From: Streptomyces sp. NRRL F-5126
Lineage (GTDB): Bacteria > Actinomycetota > Actinomycetes > Streptomycetales > Streptomycetaceae
Reading direction: 5' to 3'
DNA length: 64,000 nucleotides
Assembly (NCBI RefSeq): GCF_000721265.1
Contig: NZ_JOFZ01000002.1
Location: 186,001-250,000, forward strand
How positions within the stretch are numbered: position 1 is the first letter of the stretch; each line of letters starts with the position of its first letter. The notes beneath the pieces were generated by a model. The model had not been told where the DNA came from. It saw only the letters and a program-made list of their open reading frames with translations, and did no database searches. Both the position numbers and the translations under genes were made by a program. Positions 17,446-26,032 of the stretch are shown piece by piece.

Positions 17446-19787
17446 TGGCCCATGACACCGCCGGCGCGACCAGGCCGGCCACAACGGACCTGACGGTGAC
17501 CGGGATGACGTGCGCGGCCTGCGTGGCGCGCGTCGAGAAGCGGCTCGCACGCATCGACGGCGTGAGCGCGACCGTCAACCTCGCGACCGGCACCGCCCGC
17601 GTGCACCACGGCGCCGGCGTGACGCCCGGGGACCTGATCGCGGCCGTCGAACGCGCGGGCTACCAGGCCGAGGTACGCCGGCGCCCGAACGACGGGACAC
17701 ACGAGTCGTACGGCGGCGCCGGCACGCAGGCGGACGACGAGGAGCGTGCCGCACGCACCCGGCTCCTGCTGACGGCGCTGCTCGCCGTCCCCGTACTCGT
17801 GCTGTCCATGGTGACCGGGCTGCAGTTCCGCGACTGGCAGTGGTTCTCCTTCGCCCTTGCCGCGCCCGTCGCCACCTGGGGTGCCTGGCCCTTCCACCGG
17901 CGCGCGCTGCGCGGACTGCGCCACTCGGCCGCCACCATGGACACGCTCGTGTCCCTCGGCGTCGCCGCCTCTTTCGGCTGGTCCGTGTACGCGCTGTTCG
18001 CCGGGGGCGCCGGTGAGCCGGGCATGCGCATGCCCTTCTCGCTCGCGCCCGCCACGGACCCGGGCGCTCCGGGCATCTACCTGGAGGCCGCGGTCGGCGT
18101 CCCGCTGTTCGTGCTGCTTGGACGGGCCCTTGAGGGGCGCGCCAGGCGGGGCACGGGCGCCGCGCTGCGTGCGCTCGCCACCATGACCGTCAAGGAGGCG
18201 AGCGTCCTCGACGACCGGGGACGCGAACACCGCGCCGCCGCGGAAACCCTGCGGGTGGGCGACCTGTTCGCCGTGCGTCCCGGCGAACGCGTCGCCACGG
18301 ACGGAGTGGTGACGCAGGGGCGCAGCGCCGTCGACCTCTCCCTCGTGACGGGCGAGAGCGAGCCCGTCGAGGTCGGGCCGGGCGACGCCGTGACCGGCGC
18401 CGCGGTCAACGCCGGCGGCCGCCTCGTCGTGCGGGCCACCGCGGTCGGCGAGGACACCCGGCTCGCCCGTATCGCCCGGCTGGTGGCCGACGCCCAGGCG
18501 GGCAAGGCGCGCGCGCAGCGCGTGGCGGACGGCGTCGCCGGGGTGTTCGTGCCCACCGTCGTCGCGCTCGCCGTCACCGTCGTCGGGTTCTGGCTCGGCG
18601 CGGGCGCGTCCCCGCACGCCGCGGTGACATCGGCCGTCGCCGTCCTGGTGGTCGCCTGCCCGTGCGCGCTCGGACTCGCCACCCCGACGGCCCTGCTCGC
18701 GGCGACCGGGCGCGGCGCCGGGCTCGGCGTCCTCGTCTCGGGCCCACGCGCGCTCGAAACGCTGCGGCGCGTCGACACGGTGGTGCTCGACAAGACGGGC
18801 ACCCTCACGACCGGCCGCATGTCGGTCCTTTCGGTGACGGCCGACCCGGCGGGTTGCGGAGAGCTGGTCGCGCTGCGCCTGGCGGGAGCCGTCGAGCACG
18901 CCTCGCAGCACCCGGTGGGACGGGCCGTCACCGCTCACGCACGCCGCCGGCCGGCCGGGGCCGAACTCCCGACGGTCACGGACTTCGCCGCCGCCGCGGG
19001 CTCGGGCGTGCGCGGCACGGTCGAGGGCCGCCGCGTGGTGGTGCGCAGCGCGGCGGGCGACCTGCCGGAGGAACTCGCGCGAGCGCGGGACGCGGCGTCC
19101 TCCCGCGCGCACACGGCCGTGGTCGCCGTCGTGGACGAGCGTCCCGAACTGCTCATCGAGATCGGGGACATGCTGCGGCCCTCCGCCTACCGCGCCGTCG
19201 AGCGGCTGCGCCGCCTCGGCCTTTCCGTCGTCCTCGCCACGGGAGACGGGCAGGGCCCGGCGCGCGCCGTCGCAGGCCGGCTGCGCGTCACCGAGGTGCA
19301 CGCGTGTCAGAGCCCCGAGGACAAGGCGCGGCTCGTGGGGGACATGCGCGGGCGCGGGCAGCGTGTCGCCGTGGTCGGTGACGGCGTCAACGACACGGCC
19401 GCGCTGGCCGCCGCCGACCTCGGCATCGCCATGGGCGGCGGCACGGACGCGGCCATCGGCGCCGCCGACGTGACACTCGTGCGCGAGGACGGCATCGAGG
19501 CCCTGGTGGACGCCGTCCTGCTGGCCAGGCGGACGATGACGACCGTGCGGGGCAACCTGCTGTGGGCCTTCGGGTACAACGCGGTCACCCTGCCGCTTGC
19601 CGCCCTCGGGCTGCTCGCTCCGATGATCGCGGCTGCCGCCATGTCCGCCAGTTCCGTCCTCGTCGTCGCGTCAAGCCTGCGCCTGCGCACCTGGCGGCCC
19701 GGGCCGCGCCGAACACCCCGTGCCGCGCTGGGGCCACGCGCGCACGCCGGCCGGGGGAGCGCGGCCGGACGCGGGGGCGCGCGATGA
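17445..19787 (+). CDS. copA: Cu+-exporting P1B-type ATPase (CopA-like)
   Basis: The 780-residue ATPase has one N-terminal heavy-metal-associated domain with MTCAAC (Cys23, Cys26). It then has the phosphatase motif TGES (302-305), the membrane metal site CPC (405-407), the phosphorylated aspartate in DKTGTLT (Asp449), HP in the nucleotide domain (QHPVG) and the GDGVND hinge. CPC and the final-helix MSASS motif mark the Cu+/Ag+ group. The normal TGDN is TGDGQ here. The protein should export cytosolic Cu+. It is coupled to the short Met-rich protein upstream and overlaps the PCuAC-like gene by 4 bases. Confidence 0.93.
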   Translation: MAHDTAGATRPATTDLTVTGMTCAACVARVEKRLARIDGVSATVNLATGTARVHHGAGVTPGDLIAAVERAGYQAEVRRRPNDGTHESYGGAGTQADDEERAARTRLLLTALLAVPVLVLSMVTGLQFRDWQWFSFALAAPVATWGAWPFHRRALRGLRHSAATMDTLVSLGVAASFGWSVYALFAGGAGEPGMRMPFSLAPATDPGAPGIYLEAAVGVPLFVLLGRALEGRARRGTGAALRALATMTVKEASVLDDRGREHRAAAETLRVGDLFAVRPGERVATDGVVTQGRSAVDLSLVTGESEPVEVGPGDAVTGAAVNAGGRLVVRATAVGEDTRLARIARLVADAQAGKARAQRVADGVAGVFVPTVVALAVTVVGFWLGAGASPHAAVTSAVAVLVVACPCALGLATPTALLAATGRGAGLGVLVSGPRALETLRRVDTVVLDKTGTLTTGRMSVLSVTADPAGCGELVALRLAGAVEHASQHPVGRAVTAHARRRPAGAELPTVTDFAAAAGSGVRGTVEGRRVVVRSAAGDLPEELARARDAASSRAHTAVVAVVDERPELLIEIGDMLRPSAYRAVERLRRLGLSVVLATGDGQGPARAVAGRLRVTEVHACQSPEDKARLVGDMRGRGQRVAVVGDGVNDTAALAAADLGIAMGGGTDAAIGAADVTLVREDGIEALVDAVLLARRTMTTVRGNLLWAFGYNAVTLPLAALGLLAPMIAAAAMSASSVLVVASSLRLRTWRPGPRRTPRAALGPRAHAGRGSAAGRGGAR

Positions 19788-20305
19788 GCGACGCGAACCG
19801 GCCCCGGGCGCTGCCCGCCGTGGACGGGGCCCGGGCGGCGGCGCGCGGACTGCGTGCCCTCGCGGTCCCCGTCCTGTGCTGCGCGCTCGCGCTCCTCGGC
19901 CTCACCGCGTGGTCGAGGAGCGGTCACGCGGCGAGGCCCAGCCACGTGACCGTCTCCCGAGGCACCGTCTACCGGCCGCTGCTCGGCGCGCGGACCACCG
20001 CCGCTTTCTTCCGGATCGAGAACACGGGACCCACAAACGACACACTCACCTCGGTGACGTCGGCCGCCACAGGACCGGCCGTCCTCGCCAGGACGGTGAC
20101 CGCGCACCACGCCGGGACCATGAGCATGGGCGTCACCCTCCCCGTCCCCGCGCACGGCACGGTCCGCATGCACGCCTACGACCAGGACGTCATGGTCCGG
20201 CTGCGGCGCCCCCTACGCCTGGGCCAACACATCCCGTTCGTCCTGCACTTCGCGTACGCGGGGGACGTCAGGGCCGACGCCGTGGTGATCCGCCTGGGCG
20301 GCTGA
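19784..20305 (+). CDS. PCuAC-like periplasmic copper chaperone domain protein
   Basis: The 173-residue protein has an N-terminal membrane anchor or signal (about 26-45) and a cupredoxin-like PCuAC domain (about 60-170). HHAGTMSMGV matches the first His/Met ligand region of the family. The usual second ligand motif (YH-ML-like, near the end of the domain) is replaced by YDQDVMV, so one His ligand appears lost. It overlaps the ATPase gene by 4 bases. I infer extracytoplasmic Cu+ binding that is weaker than in, or different from, standard PCuAC proteins. Confidence 0.75.
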   Translation: MSDANRPRALPAVDGARAAARGLRALAVPVLCCALALLGLTAWSRSGHAARPSHVTVSRGTVYRPLLGARTTAAFFRIENTGPTNDTLTSVTSAATGPAVLARTVTAHHAGTMSMGVTLPVPAHGTVRMHAYDQDVMVRLRRPLRLGQHIPFVLHFAYAGDVRADAVVIRLGG

Positions 20306-20325
20306 ACCTCGCGTCCGCCGGTACG

Positions 20326-21690
20326 TCAGCGCTTCCCGCGCTCCACGTAAAGGCGGCCGTCCGGCCGCCCGGTCCACTCCAGCCGCACGACCCCGGCCGC
20401 GGCGCCGTCGTCGACGCGTGACGGATTGGACCAGTAGCCGGCGTTGGGGTTGCGGAAGAACGTCGACCAGAGGCCGCCGTGGTGGTCCTCGAAGATGTTG
20501 TTGTGTCCGGTGCCGACACCCATGGTCCAGCGCTCGGAGTACGGGCCCTCGAACCTGTCCGAGACGGCGACGACCGCGTCGTACTGGAACTGCGTGTGCC
20601 CCGCTCCGCCGGTGTCGTAGGCCTGCCGCACCGTGCCGTCGGCGTTGACGGACGTCCAGTCCCACGCGCTCTGGACGAGGTAGTACTTGCCGCCGTACTT
20701 GAACATGTACACCCCCTCGCGGTACGGCTCGGGCGAGTACGGGTGCTGCTGGAACGTGGGAAGGCCGGTGTTGGGAACGATGTCCTCCATGTCGTCCCTG
20801 AACTTGGCGTACAGGTCGTTGTGGAGCACGAGCCAGGCGTCGTCGCCCTCGGAGTACATGCTGCCGTCGATGTGGTGGTAGGCGCCGGGCTTGATGAACT
20901 TCGGGCCGCCGATGAACGAGTCGCCGAAGGGCTTGTCGACGTTGCCCTCGATGAGCCGGTAGGGGCCTTCGACGCCGCCGTCGCTCACCAGCATGAAGGA
21001 GCCGACCAGCTGGGAGTGGTCGCCCATGCAGGCGACGATGTACCAGGTGTCGCGGAAGCGGTGGATCTCGGGGGCCCAGACCTCGCCGCGCTTGCCGAAC
21101 TGGTCGTCGTGCCAGTACTCCTGCCACGGGGCGACGACGGTGCGCCCGGCCTTGTTCTCGTCGGTGAACTCGGGCGACCACACCTTGCCGCGCTCCGCGC
21201 CCGGCCGGATCCCCGTCGTGTCGGCGAGGTGCCACGGGCCCTCGATGGAGCGGGCGGTCCATACGAAGATGCCGTCGTTCCAGGGGGCGGCGGCGGTGAG
21301 TCCCGGCACGCGGGTGGTGCCCGTGGCCACGTAGAGCGGACGGCCGTCGACGCGGAAGCAGTTGACGTAGAAGTCCCGCATCCAGACGCGGCCGAGTTCC
21401 TCGTCGCGTGGCCGCAACTGGAGGGGCAGGATCAAGGAGTTGTCGTCGCGGGGCCACAGGTCGAGCCGGGTGTCGGCGAGGCTGTAGGGCTCGGGGTCGG
21501 GCCAGTTGGACAGATGGCGGCCCTTCGAGGCGCCTTTGGACGCGACCGCCCCGGACGGTGCGCCGGACGCGCTGCCGGCCGACGCGGGCGCGGCCTGCGC
21601 CGCGGCGGTGGGCAGCGCCACGGCCGCTCCCACGCCCGCCATACCTGCCAGCAGGGCGCGCCGGCGGAACCCGCTCTCTGTGCTGCTCAT
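20326..21690 (-). CDS. Secreted glycoside hydrolase, family 43-like five-bladed propeller
   Basis: The 454-residue protein starts with a Tat signal (FRRRALLAG) and Ala-rich cleavage region, so it should be exported folded. The body contains repeated GH43-type blades: PWNDGIFVWTARSIEGPW, EVWAPEIHRFRDTWYIVACMG and GHNNIFEDHHGGLWSTFF. The acidic residues in these blades are catalytic candidates. Substrate specificity (arabinan, xylan, galactan or a sulfated polymer) cannot be read. AAGGAGAA lies 9 bases before the ATG. It is divergent from the ROK/importer/sulfatase operon and probably supplies its substrate. Confidence 0.82.
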   Translation of the reverse strand: MSSTESGFRRRALLAGMAGVGAAVALPTAAAQAAPASAGSASGAPSGAVASKGASKGRHLSNWPDPEPYSLADTRLDLWPRDDNSLILPLQLRPRDEELGRVWMRDFYVNCFRVDGRPLYVATGTTRVPGLTAAAPWNDGIFVWTARSIEGPWHLADTTGIRPGAERGKVWSPEFTDENKAGRTVVAPWQEYWHDDQFGKRGEVWAPEIHRFRDTWYIVACMGDHSQLVGSFMLVSDGGVEGPYRLIEGNVDKPFGDSFIGGPKFIKPGAYHHIDGSMYSEGDDAWLVLHNDLYAKFRDDMEDIVPNTGLPTFQQHPYSPEPYREGVYMFKYGGKYYLVQSAWDWTSVNADGTVRQAYDTGGAGHTQFQYDAVVAVSDRFEGPYSERWTMGVGTGHNNIFEDHHGGLWSTFFRNPNAGYWSNPSRVDDGAAAGVVRLEWTGRPDGRLYVERGKR

Positions 21691-21804
21691 CAGTCACGTT
21701 CTCCTTTGTCGTCAGGAACGCCGATGCCCGGGAGCACCGGCAGCTGGGACAGGTGGGGGCAGTCCCTGGTCGGCACGGCGCACAGCATGTGTACGGCTCT
21801 CCAT

Positions 21805-21829
21805 TTCCGTCAACACACCGGACGAAAAA
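21805..21829 (-). promoter_or_regulatory. Inverted operator-promoter element A (GH43 side)
   Basis: TTCCGTCAACACACCG (21805-21820) followed by an A-run reappears, inverted, at 22039-22054 with one mismatch. Each copy embeds a TTGACG -35 hexamer reading outward (minus strand, 21813-21808). I infer a ROK-protein operator controlling the GH43 gene. The matching -10 on this side is weak. Confidence 0.6.
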
Positions 21830-22028
21830 TCCGTGGCATCCAGCATCTCGAACCTCCGGTGCACCAGAGTGTTTCCGCAGGTCCCGCGAGATGCGGATGG
21901 TCCGGACGACTGTGTCACGATTGGATAACGGGCGAGGTTGGGACCGAACTTGACGCCCTGAGAGGTCCGGTGGTGCGGGGACAGTCCCGCCTCGGCCCGC
22001 CCCGGAGCGCCGCCGCACTGTTTCACGC

Positions 22029-22074
22029 TTTTTTCTGTCGGAGTGTTGACGGAATTTCCCGGCCTCCCTACGTT
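22029..22074 (+). promoter_or_regulatory. Promoter and inverted operator element B for a leaderless ROK gene
   Basis: CGGAGTGTTGACGGAA (22039-22054) mirrors element A. TTGACG (22046-22051), a 17-base spacer and TACGTT (22069-22074) form a good vegetative promoter. The predicted transcription start falls at or within a base of the ATG at 22082. There is no Shine-Dalgarno sequence, so the mRNA is probably leaderless. Confidence 0.7.
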
Positions 22075-22081
22075 GACCGGC

Positions 22082-23365
22082 ATGCAGTTGCCCACCGGAG
22101 TGCACGTACTGGTCAGGCGCACCCACGAGGACCGCGTGATGCGTGCCTTGCAGGAGAACGGCGCCATGAGCCGCGGCGAGATCGCCCGGGTCGTCGGCCT
22201 GTCGCGCACCACGCTTTCCGAGATCACCGGCAGCCTCCTCCAGCGGGGCGCCATCGTCGTCGTGGACACCGACGCCTCACGGCGCGCGGGCAGCGGGCGG
22301 CCGGCCGAACGGCTGGCGCTCGACCCGGCGTCGGCGCAGTTCATGGGCGTCGACTTCGGCCACCGGCGCGTCCACGTCGTCATCGCCGACGCCTCGCACG
22401 AGGTCATGGCGTCCGACGCCGTGCGCTACGACGGTGCGGCGTCCTGGGGGACGCGCACCGATCTCGCGCTCGGTCTCGTCGACCGGCTGAGCGCCGAGTC
22501 GGGCATCCACTTCGGCGCCATCCAGGGCATCGGCATCGGCGTGCCCGGGCCCTACCCGGCCCCGGACGGGCCCGCCGGTTCCGCCGGTCCGCGCGCCGCC
22601 TCGGGGGCGCCCGTGCTCCGCCCGGCGCCCGAAGGCGTCGACGTGGCCTTCGCCGAACGGTTCGACGCGCCGGTCATCGTCGACAACAACACCCGCCTCG
22701 CCGCACTCGCCGAGGCGATCAGCGGCCCCGACAGCGTCGCCGACCTCGTGTACGTGCGCCTTTCCGACGGCGTCGGCGGCGGGCTCGTCGTCGGCGGCCA
22801 GTTGGTCACGGGCTCGGCAGGGCTCGCGGGCGAGCTCGGGCACGTCACGGTGGAACCGGCCGGCCGGCCGTGCCGGTGCGGCAAGCGCGGCTGCCTGGAG
22901 ACGGTGGCCTCCGTGCCCGGGATCCTCGCCGCCTGCTGGCAGTTCGGCCTCCAGCTGGAGAACCTCCAGGACCTCGCCGCGGCCGTGGCCGCCGCGCACC
23001 CGGTCGCCGACCGGGTGCTGCGCGAGGCGGCCGCCGCGCTGGGGCGCGTCATCGGAGCGGCGACGATGACCCTCAACCCCGCCAAGGTCGTCATCGGCGG
23101 CGAGATCACCCGGCTCGCGCCCGTCCTCGTGGAACAGGTCGCCGCCACGCTCGCCGCCGAACTCTTCCCGGTCGCGTCGGCCGGCCCCGTCGTCGAGGCG
23201 GCGCGGCTGTCGGACGACGACGGCGCCATCGGAGCCCTCGCCGCGGTCTTCCACAACTCCCCCCTCCTCGCGGGCTATCCGGAGAGCACCGACGTGAAGG
23301 AGGGGACCGATGCCCCCGACGCACCCAACTCCACCACCGAAGGAGCCGCCCATGTCCGTCCTTGA
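22082..23365 (+). CDS. ROK-family transcriptional regulator
   Basis: The 427-residue protein has an N-terminal winged HTH (about 18-62; [20 protein letters not shown]) and a ROK kinase-like ligand domain. [12 protein letters not shown] and the zinc-binding [20 protein letters not shown] are clear. It should sense a sugar and control transcription rather than catalyse. The ATG at 22082 coincides with the predicted transcription start. The gene overlaps the permease by 14 bases. I infer that it represses both itself with the importer-sulfatase operon and the GH43 gene through the mirrored 16-base sites. Confidence 0.9.
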   Translation: MQLPTGVHVLVRRTHEDRVMRALQENGAMSRGEIARVVGLSRTTLSEITGSLLQRGAIVVVDTDASRRAGSGRPAERLALDPASAQFMGVDFGHRRVHVVIADASHEVMASDAVRYDGAASWGTRTDLALGLVDRLSAESGIHFGAIQGIGIGVPGPYPAPDGPAGSAGPRAASGAPVLRPAPEGVDVAFAERFDAPVIVDNNTRLAALAEAISGPDSVADLVYVRLSDGVGGGLVVGGQLVTGSAGLAGELGHVTVEPAGRPCRCGKRGCLETVASVPGILAACWQFGLQLENLQDLAAAVAAAHPVADRVLREAAAALGRVIGAATMTLNPAKVVIGGEITRLAPVLVEQVAATLAAELFPVASAGPVVEAARLSDDDGAIGALAAVFHNSPLLAGYPESTDVKEGTDAPDAPNSTTEGAAHVRP

Positions 23366-24209
23366 CAAGCAGGGCGCCAAAGCCACAGCCGAGGAGGCGC
23401 CCGCGGCGGCCACCGCCTCCGACGCCGGGCAGGGTGCCGGGAACGCACCGCGGCCGCGGCCGCGCAAGAGCGCGCTGTTCCTCACCCTGAACGCCCTGTC
23501 CATCGCGCTGGGCATCGGGCTGTGGTGGGCCCTGGCAGCCGCAGGACTCAAACTGCCGACGCCGCCCGAGGTCATCTCGAAGGCCGGGACGCTGATCGGC
23601 AACGGGACCTACGCCAAGGACGTGTCCGCGAGCCTGATGCGCGTGGTCGTCGGCTTCGCGCTCGGCACGGCCGTCGCCATCCCCGTGGGCTTCCTCATGG
23701 GCTGGTACCGCGTGCTGCGCAGTCTGATCGAGCCGTGGATCCAGTTCTTCAGGACCATCCCGCCGCTGGCCATCATCCCGCTGGCCATCGTGGTCATGGG
23801 CATCGGCGAGACGCCGAAGATCTTCGTCATCTTCCTGGCCTCGTTCCTCGCCTGCGTCATCTCGACCTTCCAGGGCGTGGTGAACGTCGACCGCACACTC
23901 ATCAACGCCGCCCGGGTGCTCGGCGCCAAGGACACGACCATCTTCGCGCGTGTCGTGGTGCCCGCTTCCACACCGTTCATCCTCGTGGGCATGCGGGTGG
24001 GCCTCGGCTCGTCCTGGGCGACCCTGGTCGCCGCCGAACTGGTCGCCGCCCAGCAGGGCCTCGGCTACCGGATGCAGAACGCCGAGCTCTACTACGACCT
24101 CCCGACGATCTTCGTCGGCCTCATCTCGATCGGGATACTCGGTCTGCTCATGGACCGGCTCCTGCTCCTTGCGGAACGCAAGCTCACCGGATGGCAGGAG
24201 CGCCGATGA
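23352..24209 (+). CDS. ABC importer permease (TauC/SsuC type)
   Basis: The 285-residue permease begins with a charged, Ala/Pro-rich tail and has six helices. The coupling loop is [28 protein letters not shown] lies about 7 bases before the ATG at 23352. TauC/SsuC permeases import sulfonates, sulfate esters, nitrate or related anions. Linkage to a sulfatase points to an organosulfate. It overlaps the ROK gene upstream and the ATPase downstream (ATGA). Confidence 0.9.
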   Translation: MSVLDKQGAKATAEEAPAAATASDAGQGAGNAPRPRPRKSALFLTLNALSIALGIGLWWALAAAGLKLPTPPEVISKAGTLIGNGTYAKDVSASLMRVVVGFALGTAVAIPVGFLMGWYRVLRSLIEPWIQFFRTIPPLAIIPLAIVVMGIGETPKIFVIFLASFLACVISTFQGVVNVDRTLINAARVLGAKDTTIFARVVVPASTPFILVGMRVGLGSSWATLVAAELVAAQQGLGYRMQNAELYYDLPTIFVGLISIGILGLLMDRLLLLAERKLTGWQERR

Positions 24210-25009
24210 CCAGCAACGCGGCCAAGATATCCGTCCAGGGCGTCACCAAGACCTTCGCGCTGGGACGCGACACGTTCACCGCGCTCGACAACCTCTCCCT
24301 CGACATCGCGGACAACGAGTTCGTCACCGTCGTCGGCCCCTCCGGATGCGGCAAGAGCACCCTGCTGAACATCCTCGCCGGCCTCGACGAGCCGACCACG
24401 GGACGCGCACTCGTCGACGGATCACCGGTGTCGGGGCCCGGGCCGGAACGCGGTGTGATCTTCCAGCAGTACGCCCTCTTTCCCTGGCTCACGGTCCGGC
24501 AGAACGTCGAGTTCGGCCTGCGCACCGCGGGCGTGCCCAAGGCAGAACGCCGAAAGCGCGCCGAGCACTTCATCGCCCTTGTGGGACTCGAACAATTCGC
24601 CGACGCGCTGCCCAAGACGCTCTCCGGCGGCATGCGGCAGCGGTGCGCCATCGCCCGCGCGTACGCCGTAGGCCCGTCGATCCTGCTGATGGACGAGCCG
24701 TTCGGCGCGCTCGACGCGCTCACCCGGGTCAAGCTGCAGGAACAGCTCCTCGACACCTGGAGCAAGGAGAAGCGCACCGTCCTGTTCATCACGCACGACG
24801 TCGACGAGGCCGTGTTCCTGGCGAACCGAGTGATCGTCATGGCCGCGCGGCCCGGCCGCATCTACGACGTCGTCGAGGTCGGCGCCGCAGCCCGCGACGA
24901 GGACTTCCGCCTCAGCCCGGAGTTCACCGCGCTGCGCAACCGCGTGTGGCACTCCGTCTACCACCAGGACGGCCGCACCGCCGCCCCGATGCCGTCCACG
25001 ACCCACTGA
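24206..25009 (+). CDS. ABC importer ATPase (TauB/SsuB type)
   Basis: The 267-residue ATPase has Walker [11 protein letters not shown]-loop [10 protein letters not shown], signature LSGGMRQR, Walker [13 protein letters not shown] and the switch His in FITHDVDEA. It is short, with no TOBE domain, as expected for TauB/SsuB. The ATG overlaps the permease stop (ATGA). With 23352-24209 and 25031-26032 it completes an organosulfur-type importer. Confidence 0.92.
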   Translation: MTSNAAKISVQGVTKTFALGRDTFTALDNLSLDIADNEFVTVVGPSGCGKSTLLNILAGLDEPTTGRALVDGSPVSGPGPERGVIFQQYALFPWLTVRQNVEFGLRTAGVPKAERRKRAEHFIALVGLEQFADALPKTLSGGMRQRCAIARAYAVGPSILLMDEPFGALDALTRVKLQEQLLDTWSKEKRTVLFITHDVDEAVFLANRVIVMAARPGRIYDVVEVGAAARDEDFRLSPEFTALRNRVWHSVYHQDGRTAAPMPSTTH

Positions 25010-25030
25010 CCGATCCCGAAGGACACACCC

Positions 25031-26032
25031 ATGCGACTCACGACCTCACACCGCGCGTTGGCCGCCGCGACAGCCTGCCTCACCGCCGGTGCCCTGCTGA
25101 CCGCCTGCGGCGGCGACTCCTCCGGGGGCAAGGGCGGCGAGACGGTGCATGTCGGCTACATCGGCGACTTCAACGGCACCAGCCTGATCGCCATCGCCGA
25201 CGCCAAGGGCATGTGGGCCAAGCACGGCCTCTCGGCCGACACGAAGGTCTTCACCAACGGGCCCCTGCAGATCCAGGCCCTCGGCGCCGGCAGCCTCGAC
25301 CTCGGCTACATCGGCCCCGGCGCGATGTGGCTGCCCGCGGAGGGCAAGGCCAAGGTCGTCGCGATCAACACGCTCGGCGACGCCGACCGCGTCATCGCGC
25401 AGCCGGGCATCACCTCGATGAAGCAGCTCAAGGGCAAGACCGTCGCCGTGCCCGAGGGAACCTCGGGGGACATGATCCTCACCCTCGCCCTGAAGAACGC
25501 CGGCATGACGAAGAAGGACATCAAGACCGTCCCGATGGACCCGTCGACCATCGTCTCGGCGTTCTCGTCCAAGAAGGTCGACGCGGCCGGCTTCTGGTAC
25601 CCGGCCGCCGCGACCATCAAGAAGCAGGTCCCGGACATGGTCGAGCTGGCCAAGGACTCCGACTTCTCCAAGCAGGTCGCCTTCCCGACGGCGTTCGTCG
25701 CGAGCAACCAGTTCGTCGCCAAGAAGCCCAAGGAGTCGAAGAAGGTGCTCGCCGTGCTGCGTGACGCGATCGCCTACCGCTCCGCGCACATGGACGAGGC
25801 CATCAAGCTCACCGCCGACAAGCTCTCCATCCCCGAGGACCAGGTGAAGGCGGACGCCTCCAACAACAAGGTGCTCAGCCTCGACAAGCTGGACACACTG
25901 ACCAAGAACGGCACCATCGACAAGTGGCTGACGGGCCTGAACGACTACTTCGTCCAGGCGGGCAAGCTCAAGAAGCCCGTGGACCCGAAGACGTACTACA
26001 CCGGCGACCTCTTCACCGGGGCCGGCAAGTGA
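25031..26032 (+). CDS. Substrate-binding lipoprotein (TauA/SsuA type)
   Basis: The 333-residue protein has a Sec signal with lipobox LTAC followed by a GGDSSGGKGG linker, so it should be anchored outside the membrane. The NMT1/SsuA-like body includes VGYIGDFNGTSLIAIADAKGMWAKHGL and a later TVAVPEGTSGDM loop that usually contacts the anionic ligand. The stop overlaps the sulfatase GTG by 4 bases, so binding protein and sulfatase are made together. A sulfated organic molecule is the inferred ligand. Confidence 0.9.
   Translation: MRLTTSHRALAAATACLTAGALLTACGGDSSGGKGGETVHVGYIGDFNGTSLIAIADAKGMWAKHGLSADTKVFTNGPLQIQALGAGSLDLGYIGPGAMWLPAEGKAKVVAINTLGDADRVIAQPGITSMKQLKGKTVAVPEGTSGDMILTLALKNAGMTKKDIKTVPMDPSTIVSAFSSKKVDAAGFWYPAAATIKKQVPDMVELAKDSDFSKQVAFPTAFVASNQFVAKKPKESKKVLAVLRDAIAYRSAHMDEAIKLTADKLSIPEDQVKADASNNKVLSLDKLDTLTKNGTIDKWLTGLNDYFVQAGKLKKPVDPKTYYTGDLFTGAGK

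Noticed and set aside
20479..23490. A 1003-codon open frame on the plus strand across the GH43 gene
   Set aside because: It is antisense to GH43 and then out of frame with the ROK gene; composition is repetitive Val/Gly/Arg typical of GC-rich shadow frames.
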